A stretch of 62,461 nt of DNA from an uncultured Lachnospiraceae bacterium (GTDB taxonomy: Bacteria; Bacillota; Clostridia; Lachnospirales; Lachnospiraceae), in NCBI GenBank assembly GCA_910576975.1, contig CAJTJY010000003.1, positions 1-62,461 on the forward strand, written 5' to 3'. Below are positions 24,965-34,921 of this stretch, piece by piece. The notes under the pieces are model-generated. The model was not told the origin of the DNA. It did not search any database and saw only the letters and a list, made by a program, of their open reading frames with translations. The translations under genes were made by a program, and so were the position numbers. Positions within the stretch are counted from its first letter, which is position 1. Every line of letters starts with the position of its first letter.

Positions 24965-26152
24965 ATGAAGAGGAAAATAATAGTATTGCTTGCCGCAGTC
25001 TGCGCATTATCATTGGCTGGCGGCTGCGGGACGAAACAGAAAGAGAACGGCAAACAGCAAGAAGACAACAAGCAGGAAGAAGATGGCAAACAGGGGGAAG
25101 ACGGTTCTCTTGTATCAAAATCTGAGATAGATTATAAGGTAGAAGATTGTGTGGAATTAGGGCAGTATATGGGACTGGATATTGTTTTGGGCACCTATAA
25201 GGTTACAGACGACGAGGTAAAGGACGAAATAAGAAAGATGCTTATCTCTCATCCAGTATATGAGGAAACGGATAAGACTACGGTGGAAGAAGGGGATTTC
25301 GCCAATATCGACTATGAAGGCTTAAAAGACGGCGTGGCTTTTAACGGCGGAACTGCCCAGGGAGTGAATCTTGAAATCGGTTCTAACAGTTTTATCGAAG
25401 GCTTTGAAGAGGGGTTGATTGGAAAAAAAGTGGGAGAGAAAGTGGCGCTAGATCTGACGTTCCCAGAAAATTATCAAAATGAGGAGCTTGCAGGGCAGGC
25501 AGTGGTGTTTAACGTGACCATCAATAAGATTGTCAATCAAGTGGTTTTAACATATGATGACATGACCGATGAATATGTGAAAGAAAATTTCACTGCGGAA
25601 GGATATAATAATATTAAGGAGCTCAAGAAAGGAGTCAAAGAGGATCTCAATGACAATAAAGAGCTTCAAAAAGAGAACGATATCAAGAGGGAGCTTTTTG
25701 TGAAGCTCCAGGAGAATTGCAAGGTGGAATTGCCAGAAGGGCTGTTGGACGCCAAGCTAAGCGAATATATCGAACAATTTAACGTAAGTCTCGAATACAG
25801 CGGCATGGAGATGAAAGATTATCTGGCGTCTACCAACTCCACCCAGGAAGAATTTGACGAACAGGTGAAGCAGACGGTAGAGGACAGTCTCAAAAATCAG
25901 TTGATCATGGAGGCTATTTCTAAAGCGGAAAAGATTGAAGCCGATCAAGAAGGATATGCAGCATACAAAGAAAACGTGGTTACAAATTATGGCTATGAGA
26001 GTGAAGAAGCGTTGATAGAACAGTACGGAGAAGCGTATGTGAGAGATGCCTATATCAGCGACAAGACGTTGGAGCTGCTTCTTGATAGTGTCAAGGTGAC
26101 CTATGATGCCAAAATGGATGCCGCAGAGGACGAGCAATCGCAAGAAAAGTAG
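24965..26152 (+). CDS. Trigger-factor-like FKBP peptidyl-prolyl isomerase lipoprotein
   Basis: A predicted extracytoplasmic folding factor of 395 aa. The signal peptide ends in a lipobox (LAGGC, Cys near 21), then a Lys/Glu/Gln-rich linker. A domain resembling the trigger-factor ribosome-binding/FKBP region follows, with the FKBP core GDFANIDYEGLKDGVAF and FIEGFEEGLIGKKVGE near 115-165. A long helical C-terminal part is like trigger factor or SurA chaperone arms. It probably helps secreted proteins fold at the outer face of the membrane. Ten to twenty bases separate it from asnS, so co-transcription is likely. Confidence 0.85.
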   Translation: MKRKIIVLLAAVCALSLAGGCGTKQKENGKQQEDNKQEEDGKQGEDGSLVSKSEIDYKVEDCVELGQYMGLDIVLGTYKVTDDEVKDEIRKMLISHPVYEETDKTTVEEGDFANIDYEGLKDGVAFNGGTAQGVNLEIGSNSFIEGFEEGLIGKKVGEKVALDLTFPENYQNEELAGQAVVFNVTINKIVNQVVLTYDDMTDEYVKENFTAEGYNNIKELKKGVKEDLNDNKELQKENDIKRELFVKLQENCKVELPEGLLDAKLSEYIEQFNVSLEYSGMEMKDYLASTNSTQEEFDEQVKQTVEDSLKNQLIMEAISKAEKIEADQEGYAAYKENVVTNYGYESEEALIEQYGEAYVRDAYISDKTLELLLDSVKVTYDAKMDAAEDEQSQEK

Positions 26153-26170
26153 AAATAAAGGAGAAGGGTT

Positions 26171-27562
26171 ATGGATTTGGTAAATATTAAAGATTTGTAC
26201 CGCAAAAAAGAACACTACCTTGAGAAAGAGGTAACCATCGGCGGATGGGTAAGAAGCATCCGCAATTCTAAGAATTTTGGGTTTATCGTGATCAATGACG
26301 GTACGTTTTTTGAACCGCTGCAGGTGGTTTACCATGATGAGCTGGAAAATTTCGCTGAGATAGAGAAATTAAACGTGGGAGCAGCCGTTATCGTGACGGG
26401 GAACCTGGTACCGACTCCTGAGGCGAAGCAGCCTTTTGAGATTCAGGCAAAGGAAGTCATGGTGGAGGGAAAATCTGCGCCAGATTATCCATTGCAGAAG
26501 AAGCGGCACAGCTTTGAATACTTGCGTACGATTTCTCATTTAAGACCGAGGACGAACACCTTTGAAGCGGTATTCCGGGTCCGCTCCCTGATCGCATATG
26601 CAATTCATAAGTTTTTCCAAGAACGTGATTTTGTGTATGTGCACACGCCCATCATTACCGGAAGTGATTGCGAAGGCGCCGGGGAGATGTTTCAAGTGAC
26701 GACGCTGGACTTGAAAAATGTTCCTACCAGTCAGGATGGAGCTGTTGATTTTACGCACGATTTCTTTCGCAAGCCAACCAACCTGACTGTGAGCGGGCAG
26801 CTCAACGGCGAGACTTATGCGATGGCATTTAAAAATATCTATACCTTTGGACCGACGTTTCGCGCTGAAAACTCCAACACTACCAGACATGCGGCGGAGT
26901 TTTGGATGATTGAGCCGGAAATTGCTTTTGCGGATCTAAAAGACGATATGATTTTGGCAGAGAGCATGTTGAAATATATCATCAATTATGTATTGGAACA
27001 TGCGCCCGAGGAAATGCAGTTTTTCAATAACTTTGTGGACAAGGGCTTGCTGGAACGGCTTCGGCATGTGGCGGATTCTGAATTTGCCCATGTGACATAT
27101 ACAGAGGCTATAGAGATTTTAGAGAAAAATAATGATCAGTTTGAATACAAAGTGTCCTGGGGGGCCGATTTGCAGACAGAGCATGAACGCTATCTCACCG
27201 AGGAAGTGTTCAAGCGTCCGGTGTTTGTGACGGATTATCCCAAGGAGATTAAGGCGTTTTATATGAAACTCAATCCTGATGGAAAGACAGTCGCAGCCGT
27301 GGACTGCCTAGTACCTGGTATCGGGGAGATTATCGGGGGCAGCCAGAGGGAAGACGACTATGAGAAATTGTGCCGAAGAATGGAGGAGCTGGGGCTCAAT
27401 CAGGAGGATTATGACTTTTATCTTGATTTACGCAAATATGGTTCGGCAAGACATGCAGGCTTTGGCCTTGGATTTGAGCGGTGCGTGATGTATCTAACGG
27501 GGATGACGAATATCCGTGACGTGGTTCCTTTCCCGAGGACGGTCAATAACTGCGAATTATAA
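26171..27562 (+). CDS. asnS: Asparaginyl-tRNA synthetase
   Basis: Charges tRNA-Asn. An N-terminal OB-fold anticodon domain (VTIGGWVRSIRNSKNFGFIVI) precedes the class II core: motif 2 region TFGPTFRAENSNTTRHAAEFWMIEPE and motif 3 GFGLGFERCVMYLTGMTNIRD. NTTRHAAEF distinguishes AsnS from AspS. At 463 aa it is normal. GGAGAAGG precedes the start. A large hairpin element follows the stop. Confidence 0.98.
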   Translation: MDLVNIKDLYRKKEHYLEKEVTIGGWVRSIRNSKNFGFIVINDGTFFEPLQVVYHDELENFAEIEKLNVGAAVIVTGNLVPTPEAKQPFEIQAKEVMVEGKSAPDYPLQKKRHSFEYLRTISHLRPRTNTFEAVFRVRSLIAYAIHKFFQERDFVYVHTPIITGSDCEGAGEMFQVTTLDLKNVPTSQDGAVDFTHDFFRKPTNLTVSGQLNGETYAMAFKNIYTFGPTFRAENSNTTRHAAEFWMIEPEIAFADLKDDMILAESMLKYIINYVLEHAPEEMQFFNNFVDKGLLERLRHVADSEFAHVTYTEAIEILEKNNDQFEYKVSWGADLQTEHERYLTEEVFKRPVFVTDYPKEIKAFYMKLNPDGKTVAAVDCLVPGIGEIIGGSQREDDYEKLCRRMEELGLNQEDYDFYLDLRKYGSARHAGFGLGFERCVMYLTGMTNIRDVVPFPRTVNNCEL

Positions 27563-27630
27563 TGGGAGCGTAAGCCTATTCAGACCTTTTGAAGTTCTAA
27601 TTCTATTGAGTAAAGTTGCTCCATAAAAAG

Positions 27631-27728
27631 GGGCTGTTGCAAAATATAGCTTATATACGAGATATAGATGGGATTTTTTACTTTGAATACCATTTCCTGT
27701 ATATAGCAGTTGTTTTGCAACAGCCTCA
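27631..27728. repeat. Hairpin element with GGGCTGTTGCAAAA ends
   Basis: GGCTGTTGCAAAA on the left pairs with TTTTGCAACAGCC on the right across about 70 bases that include the related runs TATAGCTTATATACG and CCTGTATATAGC. It lies between the convergent asnS and DHH genes and probably terminates both. The remaining 27729-27882 shows no gene. The stretch before the element (27578-27601) resembles 16400-16425, sharing ATTCARACCTTTTGA. Confidence 0.65.
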
Positions 27729-27882
27729 TTTTCTTTGTCTGGATAATTGTAGAAGTTAATTTAAAGACTAAACGTCTTCTCGTCAGGCTTCTTTCTTTGT
27801 CAGATAAGATAAAAGTCTTCCAGCCGGGATCGCCCTGCAGTGGACGAAAAAGGAATTCTTACAATGCTCTGCATGGCAGGTC

Positions 27883-28851
27883 CTATTCCATTTTTTCAAT
27901 AACTTTTAAGAAAATATTCTGTATTGAATTGTGGATGTCCTCGCCAAGCAGCGGTATATTTGCAGATGGAATCATGCCTCCGGACATCGAAGGGTGTCCG
28001 CCGCCGCTTCCGTAAGGAGCCAGCGCTTCGGCAATCAAGTTCCCGGCATGGATCTGGTCTAATTCACTTCGGATTGAGAAACGAATGCCGTCTTTTTGCA
28101 GGGCGTAAATCACAGCCACATTGACCACGTCCAATGCTAGGATAAAGTCGGAGATAATGGCGATCAGCGCTTGGGCGCAGTTAAAGGGGATATAAGCAAA
28201 GCCTGTCCGGTCAAAAATCTGTATGTTCTGAATGGCTGCGCCATAAGCCCTGAGATCGTCAAATTCCATGGTGTTGCTATACATGCTGACTACCAGCTTC
28301 CAATCTGCCTCGGGAAAAAGAAACGAGAACATTTCCGTATCCAGAGCAGTAGCGCCTCGGGTGAAGTCTGCCGTGTCCATTTTGATGCCGTAAGCGAGAG
28401 CGGCGGCGCATTTGGGGCTTATCGGGGTGCCAGTGGTTTTAAAATAGCTGGCGATAATACAGGAACAGGAACCTACGGGGCGGATGTCCTGGTACTGATA
28501 ATCATAAGGAAAGAAAATGGGATGGTGGTCGATACATGCCACTTCGTCGCCGATCAAGTCTGTGACATTGCTGTTCATTTTCTGGGAATCAACTAATGCA
28601 ATGTAATCCTCCTCTGTCATGTGAGGCAGTTCATCTTTGGAAAACATAGAAATGCCAAAAGTTTCCAGCATTTTCTTGGCGCTGAGACGGTCGATTTTCC
28701 CGTCATAGCAAAGAGACGCTGCAACGCCGTGACAAGCAAGGAATTCCTGAAGCCCGAAAGCGCTGGCAATGGCGTCTGGATCAGGAAAATTGTGGGTTTG
28801 AATATATACAGTGTGACCTTTTAAAAGTGCAATTAAGTCTAATGGATTCAT
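27883..28851 (-). CDS. DHH/DHHA1 phosphoesterase (NrnA-like)
   Basis: A cytoplasmic phosphodiesterase of the NrnA/PAP type, likely acting on short oligonucleotides or nucleotide second messengers. Motifs: THNFPDPDAIAS (motif I), VDSQ, the CIDHHPI triad, and the DHHA1 substrate-binding GSGGGHPSMSGGMIP near the C-terminus. At 322 aa it matches NrnA. The minus-strand leader has an 8-bp long-range hairpin (GGGAACAG 28926-28933 with CTGTTCCC 28976-28983), perhaps regulatory. Confidence 0.9.
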   Translation of the reverse strand: MNPLDLIALLKGHTVYIQTHNFPDPDAIASAFGLQEFLACHGVAASLCYDGKIDRLSAKKMLETFGISMFSKDELPHMTEEDYIALVDSQKMNSNVTDLIGDEVACIDHHPIFFPYDYQYQDIRPVGSCSCIIASYFKTTGTPISPKCAAALAYGIKMDTADFTRGATALDTEMFSFLFPEADWKLVVSMYSNTMEFDDLRAYGAAIQNIQIFDRTGFAYIPFNCAQALIAIISDFILALDVVNVAVIYALQKDGIRFSIRSELDQIHAGNLIAEALAPYGSGGGHPSMSGGMIPSANIPLLGEDIHNSIQNIFLKVIEKME

Positions 28852-29010
28852 ATCTGGTTCCCTTCTATTCTATATAAATTTTCGATTGCCGCCGCAGTCA
28901 TGTGGGGATCGATTGGCGGTTGACTGGGAACAGTTAAGCCTATATGATTCGCCCCTGATATTGGCAATAGCGATACTGTTCCCGATTGAATTTTATATTA
29001 TCACATTTTC

Positions 29011-29039
29011 TTGAAAAAGTCATTACATTTTGCTATGAT
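29011..29039 (+). promoter_or_regulatory. Promoter of the truA-recJ cluster
   Basis: TTGAAA (29011-29016), a 17-base spacer and TATGAT (29034-29039), facing truA. Confidence 0.7.
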
Positions 29040-29122
29040 GGGGAAAGGTTAAAAATTTAGTAAAAGTGAAGCAGGAAAGGCTGCAAGGTGAAAGCGGCTG
29101 TTCCAAGGAAAGGAATAAAATT

Positions 29123-29884
29123 TTGCAAAATTACAAAATCGTGATAGCGTATGATGGTTCCCGCTATAAGGGATGGCAGAGCCAGAAAAATGTAGATGCG
29201 ACGATTCAGGGCAAGTTAAACCATGTGTTTTCCACATTGGAGAACCGCTGCGTAGAAGTGCAGGGGGCTGGCAGGACAGACGCTGGAGTCCATGCGACAG
29301 GGCAGGTGGCGAACGTCAAGCTTGATAAAAGGTGGACGCCTGAGGAGATTATGGAGTATGCCAATCACTATCTGCCAGAAGATATCGGGATCATGGAGAT
29401 TGAAAAAGCGCCGGCAAAGTTTCATGCAAGATTATCAGCAATAAGAAAGACATACTGTTACCGGATCTTTAACAGCAGCGCCCCCAATGTGTTTGAAAGA
29501 AAATGGATGTGCAAGATTGCGGAGCCTTTAGATCTGGAAGCGATGCGCCAGGGCGCCGTGATTTTGGAAGGGACACATGATTTTTCTGCGTTTTGCTTTC
29601 GGGCGTCTAAGAAGAAGTCTGCCGTGCGGACCATAGAGCGGATAGAAGTGAAGCGGAAAGGAAGAGAAGTCGACATTATCATCACCGGAGGCGGATTTTT
29701 GCATCATATGGTGCGCATTATCGCAGGGACTTTGGTGGAGGTTGGCCTGGGAAAGCGGCAGTTTCAGGAAATGGAGGAGCTTTTAAAGCGAGGCGTTCGT
29801 GATCAGGCAGGCGTGACCATGCCTGCCCAAGGACTGGTGCTTTTAAGCGTGGAATATCAGCAAGGACAACAGCAAGGAGAATGA
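29123..29884 (+). CDS. truA: tRNA pseudouridine synthase A
   Basis: Makes pseudouridines 38-40 in tRNA anticodon arms. The catalytic Asp is in GAGRTDAGVHATGQV (near residue 53), with the start YKIVIAYDGSRYKGWQ and the C-terminal GGGFLHHMVRIIAGTLVEVGLG. I favour TTG at 29123, with AAGGAAAGG upstream and the homologous N-terminus; a GTG at 29066 would add 19 unrelated residues. At 253 aa it is typical. Confidence 0.95.
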   Translation: MQNYKIVIAYDGSRYKGWQSQKNVDATIQGKLNHVFSTLENRCVEVQGAGRTDAGVHATGQVANVKLDKRWTPEEIMEYANHYLPEDIGIMEIEKAPAKFHARLSAIRKTYCYRIFNSSAPNVFERKWMCKIAEPLDLEAMRQGAVILEGTHDFSAFCFRASKKKSAVRTIERIEVKRKGREVDIIITGGGFLHHMVRIIAGTLVEVGLGKRQFQEMEELLKRGVRDQAGVTMPAQGLVLLSVEYQQGQQQGE

Positions 29885-29951
29885 AAGGGTTTGTCAGATT
29901 CTTTCACGAGCTACCTATTTGTGCTGGGTTGCGTAGAGAATGGAGGAAAGC

Positions 29952-31715
29952 ATGATGGAAGAATGGGTAGTGGCTGCCAAAAGAGCAGATTTTAAAGGAA
30001 TCGCGCAGCGGTTTGGCATTGACCAGGTGACGGCGAGGATTATCCGCAACCGGGAGGTGACTGGGGAGGAGGCTATTGAGCAGTATCTTCACGGAACGGC
30101 AGAAGATCTCCATGACCCCAGGAAGATGAAAGATATGGAACTGGCTTGCAGCCTTTTGCGGCAAAAAATAAAGCAGGGAAAGCGCATTCGGATTTTGGGA
30201 GATTATGATATCGACGGGGTGCAGTCCGTCTATATTTTATATTCTGCGCTGCATCGCTGCGGCGCAAGGGCAGATTTCGTGATTCCAGACCGTATCATGG
30301 ATGGCTATGGGGTCAATGAGCGCTTGGTCCGGCAGGCAGAGGCAGAGGGAATCGATACGCTTTTAACGTGTGATAATGGAATCGCAGCACAGAGGGAAAT
30401 TGAGATCGCAAAAGAGCTTGGAATGACGGTGATCATCACGGATCACCACGAGGTGCCATACCAGGAGGATGGAGGGAAAAGAAACTATCAGATACCGCCA
30501 GCAGATGCGGTGGTCAACCCCAAGCAGCCAGACTGTGCTTATCCGTTTAAAAACCTCTGTGGCGCGGCGGTTGCTTTTAAGCTGGTGCAGGTTTTGTATC
30601 AGGAGATTGGATATCCGAAAGAAGAAGCGTTTTCTTATTTGGAAAACGCTGCGTTTGCCACGGTGGGGGACGTGATGGATCTTCAGGGAGAAAACCGCAT
30701 TCTGGTGAAAGAAGGACTCAAAGCTTTAAATGAGACTAGGAACTTGGGGATTCGCGCGCTCGCCTTGCGCAATCAGATTCCGATGGGAAGCATCAAGGCT
30801 TACCATATCGGGTTTGTGCTTGGTCCCTGCCTCAACGCAAGCGGGCGGCTGGACACCGCAAAACGTGCCCTGCGAATGCTGCTGGCAAAGGATGAATGCG
30901 AAGCGGCAGCGTATGCGGGGGATTTATTTGACCTGAATGTAAGCCGCAAGGAGATGACGGAACAGGGGCTGCAGCAGGCAAAGGAGCTGGTGGAACATAC
31001 AAAGCTGAAAAAGGACAAAGTATTGGTGATCTACCTTCCTGACTGCCATGAAAGCCTTGCGGGGATTATCGCTGGGCGTATCCGGGAACAATATAACCGT
31101 CCAGCATTTGTCTTGACAAAATCTGAGGACGGAGTCAAGGGCTCTGGACGCTCGATCGAGCCATATTCCATGTATGAGGAAATGTCAAAATGTAAAGAAT
31201 TGTTTACAAAATATGGCGGGCATCCGATGGCAGCAGGCTTGTCCCTGCCAGAGGAACATGTGGAGTTGTTGCGGCAGAAATTAAATCAAAATACCAATCT
31301 AACCGATAAAGACTTGAGAGGAAAAATCGTGATTGACGTGCCGATGCCTTTGGATTACATTACCCGGGAACTGATAGAGGAATTTAATTTATTGGAACCT
31401 TTTGGCAAGGCGAATGAAAAGCCGGTATTTGCTGACCGTGAGATTCATATCTTATCGATGCGGATTTTAGGAAAGAATCAAAATGTCTGCAGGATGCAGG
31501 TGAGAAGCCGAAATGGCGCAGAACTGACAGCGCTCTATTTTGGCGAGGTGCAACAGTTTCTAGATTTTCTGAGGGAAAAATACGGCGATGGCGCGCTAGA
31601 ACAGGCGCTTGCCGCAAAAGACAGCGGCATGTTGGTTTCTTTTGTATATTACCCAGAACTCAATACATACAACGGCAGAGAAAGCATCCAGATCGTAGTA
31701 AAAAAATATCATTAG
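29952..31715 (+). CDS. recJ: Single-strand DNA exonuclease RecJ
   Basis: A 5'-3' single-strand exonuclease for recombination and mismatch repair. The DHH domain has ILGDYDIDGVQS (motif I), LLTCDNGI, ITDHHEVP and a VGDVMDL region. The DHHA1 part shows GRSIEPYSMYEEM and KYGGHPMAAGLSL, followed by the C-terminal OB-fold (LEPFGKANEKPVF). At 587 aa it is close to E. coli RecJ in size. GGAGG lies before two adjacent ATGs (29952, 29955). Confidence 0.95.
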   Translation: MMEEWVVAAKRADFKGIAQRFGIDQVTARIIRNREVTGEEAIEQYLHGTAEDLHDPRKMKDMELACSLLRQKIKQGKRIRILGDYDIDGVQSVYILYSALHRCGARADFVIPDRIMDGYGVNERLVRQAEAEGIDTLLTCDNGIAAQREIEIAKELGMTVIITDHHEVPYQEDGGKRNYQIPPADAVVNPKQPDCAYPFKNLCGAAVAFKLVQVLYQEIGYPKEEAFSYLENAAFATVGDVMDLQGENRILVKEGLKALNETRNLGIRALALRNQIPMGSIKAYHIGFVLGPCLNASGRLDTAKRALRMLLAKDECEAAAYAGDLFDLNVSRKEMTEQGLQQAKELVEHTKLKKDKVLVIYLPDCHESLAGIIAGRIREQYNRPAFVLTKSEDGVKGSGRSIEPYSMYEEMSKCKELFTKYGGHPMAAGLSLPEEHVELLRQKLNQNTNLTDKDLRGKIVIDVPMPLDYITRELIEEFNLLEPFGKANEKPVFADREIHILSMRILGKNQNVCRMQVRSRNGAELTALYFGEVQQFLDFLREKYGDGALEQALAAKDSGMLVSFVYYPELNTYNGRESIQIVVKKYH

Positions 31716-31735
31716 AAAAAGAAAGAAGGGCGGTC

Positions 31736-32668
31736 ATGAAGACAAATGAGTTTACATTCCCCTCAGCAGATGGGAAGACGCAGATTCATGCGATAAAATG
31801 GGAGCCAGAGCAAGGAGGAGTTGCGGCGGTTTTGCAAATCAGTCATGGGATGATAGAACATGTAAAACGCTACGAAGCGTTTGCAGAATTCTTGACAAAT
31901 CAGGGATTTGCAGTTGTTGGAAACGACCATCTGGGACATGGGGACTCTGTGACTTCTCAGGAAGATTGGGGATATTTTGCGCCAGAGCAAGGAAGCGACT
32001 TGGTGGTCGAGGATTTGCATCAGCTTCGCAGCCAGATTCAAGCTGTGTATTCTGGCACGCCTTATTTTATGCTGGGACATAGCATGGGTTCTTTTCTTTT
32101 GCGGAAATATTTGTCCTTGCATGGAGAGGGACTTTCAGGAGCTGTGATTATGGGAACGGGGACTCAGAAGGATATGGCAGTTCAGACAGGAAAGGCTGTT
32201 TGCAAAGCGCTGGCATTGTTTCGTGGCTGGCGTCACCGAAGCAGCTTGGTAGATAAGCTGATTTTTTCTGGAAATAATAAAAAGTTTCAGGGCGGTTCTG
32301 TCGATTCCTGGCTTACGAAGGACGAAAAGATCGCAAAAGCTTATTATGGCGATCCCCGCTGCACGTTTAAGTTTACATTGAATGGCTTTTACAACTTGTT
32401 TGACACCATACATTATATTAATCAGAAACGACATATCGAGACAATTCCAAAGAACCTGCCGTTGCTGCTGGTTTCTGGGCAAGATGATCCAGTGGGCAAT
32501 TATGGTGCTGGGGTAAGGAGCGCCTATGAGACGTACCAGGCGGCCGGGATCAAAGACATCAGTTTAAAGCTTTATCCGAAAGACCGGCACGAAATTCTCA
32601 ACGAGACGGACAGAGAAACGGTTTACGAGGATATTTACCGATGGCTTTGCGGTCATTTGCCCCGATAG
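31736..32668 (+). CDS. Alpha/beta hydrolase (monoacylglycerol lipase / lysophospholipase type)
   Basis: A serine hydrolase of 310 aa. Motifs are the oxyanion region HGMIEHVKRYEAFAEFL, GNDHLGHGDS, the nucleophile elbow LGHSMGSFL (Ser near 122), the acid VSGQDDPVGN, and His in KDRHEILNE. The order and spacing match Hydrolase_4 (serine aminopeptidase-like lipases acting on monoglycerides or lysolipids). It follows recJ by 20 bases, so it is in the same transcript; no functional link is evident. Confidence 0.88.
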   Translation: MKTNEFTFPSADGKTQIHAIKWEPEQGGVAAVLQISHGMIEHVKRYEAFAEFLTNQGFAVVGNDHLGHGDSVTSQEDWGYFAPEQGSDLVVEDLHQLRSQIQAVYSGTPYFMLGHSMGSFLLRKYLSLHGEGLSGAVIMGTGTQKDMAVQTGKAVCKALALFRGWRHRSSLVDKLIFSGNNKKFQGGSVDSWLTKDEKIAKAYYGDPRCTFKFTLNGFYNLFDTIHYINQKRHIETIPKNLPLLLVSGQDDPVGNYGAGVRSAYETYQAAGIKDISLKLYPKDRHEILNETDRETVYEDIYRWLCGHLPR

Positions 32669-32701
32669 AAAAGGGCAATGACATACAGAATGGAGGAATT
32701 T

Positions 32702-33712
32702 ATGAAGAGACAGTTTAAACAGTGGACGGCGTTGCTGCTTGCGTGCATCATGGCAGCCGTTTCGACAGAAAGCATTTATGCCCAAGAAGATGGAGAGACA
32801 AAGCTTCCAAGCATCGAGGAGGATGCCAAAGATTCGCAAAGCGGCGTTGCAGATGTTCCTGCTCAGGAAACCCTTGACGCATCTGGTCAGGAGGGAGAGG
32901 TTACAGAGCCTATTACTAAGGCAGATAAGCCATACCTTGCCTTGGGCGCGAATCTAAGGTCGGAACAGAGGGACTCGGTGCTTGCCCTTTTAGGCGTCAA
33001 TCCGGCTGAGCTTTCTGATTATGACGTGATTTATATCACCAACGATGAAGAACATCAGTATCTTGGAGAATATGTTGCCGCAGACAAGATTGGAACCCGT
33101 TCGCTGTCTTCCGTTCTCGTGGTAAAACGGGAAAAAGGAAATGGGATTCACATCACCACTAAGAACATTTCATACTGCACCATTGGCATGTATAAAAATG
33201 CATTGATTACGGCAGGAATCACGGATGCGGACATTATAGTGGCGGCGCCCTCCGCAATCTCGGGGACGGCGGCATTGGTCGGAGTACTGAAAGCGTATTC
33301 CGATATGACGGGGGAAACGGTGACTGAGGAGAGCATGGATACGGCTATGAATGAGCTGGTGCTTACCGGAGAGCTTGCCGATACCGTAGGTGATTCTGAA
33401 AAGGCAGAAGAACTGATTGCCTATCTGAAACAGGAGGTCATTGGCAGAAGGCTCAAAGAAGCCGACGAGATTGAGGAAGCGATTGATAAGGCTTCCAGGG
33501 AATTTAGCATTTCGCTGTCAGAAAACGAGGTACAGCAGCTCACAGGCTTGCTGCAGAAGATCGGCAACCTAGATTTGGATCTCGACTCCATCAAAGACCA
33601 GGCGCAGGAATTGTATGATAAGCTTTCAGAAATTGATACAAAGAGCTTTTTTGATAAGGTCGCAGGCTTTTTCCAATCCATCTTGGACTTCTTTCAGGGA
33701 TTGTTTTCATAA
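32702..33712 (+). CDS. Secreted DUF1002 protein
   Basis: A DUF1002-type extracytoplasmic protein of 336 aa and unknown role. A signal peptide (ALLLACIMAAVS, cleavage near IYAQ) is followed by an acidic low-complexity linker and the DUF1002 core (LGANLRSEQRDSVLALLGV, later ISYCTIGMYKNALITAGI and an AAPSAISGTAAL segment). The C-terminal 100 residues are helical. The start at 32702 follows AATGGAGGA. A strong terminator closes the unit. Confidence 0.88.
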   Translation: MKRQFKQWTALLLACIMAAVSTESIYAQEDGETKLPSIEEDAKDSQSGVADVPAQETLDASGQEGEVTEPITKADKPYLALGANLRSEQRDSVLALLGVNPAELSDYDVIYITNDEEHQYLGEYVAADKIGTRSLSSVLVVKREKGNGIHITTKNISYCTIGMYKNALITAGITDADIIVAAPSAISGTAALVGVLKAYSDMTGETVTEESMDTAMNELVLTGELADTVGDSEKAEELIAYLKQEVIGRRLKEADEIEEAIDKASREFSISLSENEVQQLTGLLQKIGNLDLDLDSIKDQAQELYDKLSEIDTKSFFDKVAGFFQSILDFFQGLFS

Positions 33713-33721
33713 GTGCTCAAC

Positions 33722-33762
33722 GGGCAGGAGGCTAGAATAAGACGCCTCCTGCCCAATTTTTT
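33722..33762. terminator. Terminator between convergent genes
   Basis: Perfect 11-bp stem GGGCAGGAGGC (33722-33732) with GCCTCCTGCCC (33744-33754), then AATTTTTT. It ends the truA-to-DUF1002 transcript. Confidence 0.92.
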
Positions 33763-33766
33763 GTCT

Positions 33767-34822
33767 TTATTTCCTGCGCAATTTTTGAAATTTTACGATA
33801 ATCTTTGCTAAATGCAGGCTTAGCCGGTAATGCTGCATGCTGCGCACTTTCAAGCGGTTCTCTTCGCTAAAGCCTACCAGGATGTCATGATTGGCTTCTG
33901 AGAGATAATCAATGATGCCGTCGATGTCGGATTTCTCATTTTTGGGACATTGTATATAAAAATGCCGGCTTGCGTTAATGTGCAGCGTATAAGAGATATT
34001 AAAATGATACCAGAATATTTTCTTTAAGGTGGAATATTTGTAAATCCAGATCATTTCCTCAATGGGAACCAGAGCTACGCCGTAACGGGATAGGGCGATA
34101 AAAAAATGCTCGGTAATAAACATGTCCTCTGTGGTGAGCTGAGGGAGCGTCGCAAGTTCCGTTTCCGCTTGAGAAAGCAGCGCAGAGGGCTTTCCGAAAA
34201 GCCTTAATTTGCGGCAGGCAGGACAGCACGCCGGGACGCAGGCATAGAGAAGATAACACAATAGCCGTACCAGGGCGTAAGCGCCGGTCACAATATAGAC
34301 GGCGGCAAGCAGCCTGTTTGCCGAAAGTCCAAATGCGGGCTCGCTGATAAAATAGCCGTTTACTTTTTCTAAGATGCCCTCCGTCGTCCAGTTCAGATCC
34401 TGGGCGAGACTGTCAAGCAGAGCGTCGTAAGCGCCGTTTCCTTTCAGCACCCGTCCCCGGATGTCCACCGATTCTATATGGGGAATGCCTTCTTCGCAGG
34501 TATCTGGAGCAAGCAGCACAATGACGCACTGATCCTCCCAGAACGTATAGTAAAAATAACCGTTGGTCTGCCCGAAGACGGTATTGGCGTAACCGGTAAA
34601 ATACAAGTCCGTCAGTCTCAATTCTACGTAGGAAGCATGGGAACTGCCATATTTCTCCAAAGAACCAGGGTTTTCCATCGGTTGGGGAAAGAGGATCTCA
34701 TATAATGGAAAAACCAGCCATAGCGCAGCAAGAAGCAGCAGATACAAGATGGGAGAAATCAGTCGCTGGCAGTATATATGGCGGATATGCTTTGTAATAT
34801 AGTGGTCGTAAGTTTCAGTCAT
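33767..34822 (-). CDS. Membrane protein of unknown function, 351 aa
   Basis: No family is recognised with certainty. Membrane segments are near residues 20-45 and 168-195. The segment between them, about 120 residues, is probably extracytoplasmic. The C-terminal 150 residues are cytoplasmic, with a pattern (EEMIWIYKYSTLKK, then FYIQCP) like the YcxB or PH-type C-terminal domains of small membrane proteins. A cysteine cluster CVPACCPACRK lies just inside the second membrane segment. AAGGAG precedes the start. It is divergent from the methyltransferase, with a giant hairpin between. Confidence 0.75.
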   Translation of the reverse strand: MTETYDHYITKHIRHIYCQRLISPILYLLLLAALWLVFPLYEILFPQPMENPGSLEKYGSSHASYVELRLTDLYFTGYANTVFGQTNGYFYYTFWEDQCVIVLLAPDTCEEGIPHIESVDIRGRVLKGNGAYDALLDSLAQDLNWTTEGILEKVNGYFISEPAFGLSANRLLAAVYIVTGAYALVRLLCYLLYACVPACCPACRKLRLFGKPSALLSQAETELATLPQLTTEDMFITEHFFIALSRYGVALVPIEEMIWIYKYSTLKKIFWYHFNISYTLHINASRHFYIQCPKNEKSDIDGIIDYLSEANHDILVGFSEENRLKVRSMQHYRLSLHLAKIIVKFQKLRRK

Positions 34823-34921
34823 AAAAGCTCCTTTTCACTTTTGTGGGCGTTTGTTTCTTATATAACCATATACTATCATAAATCCATGATTCTTCACAAG
34901 CAGGATTTGATAACATTTGAA

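Noticed and set aside
27710..28015. ORF across the asnS-DHH gap
   Set aside because: Crosses the hairpin element and the opposite-strand DHH gene; no ribosome site.
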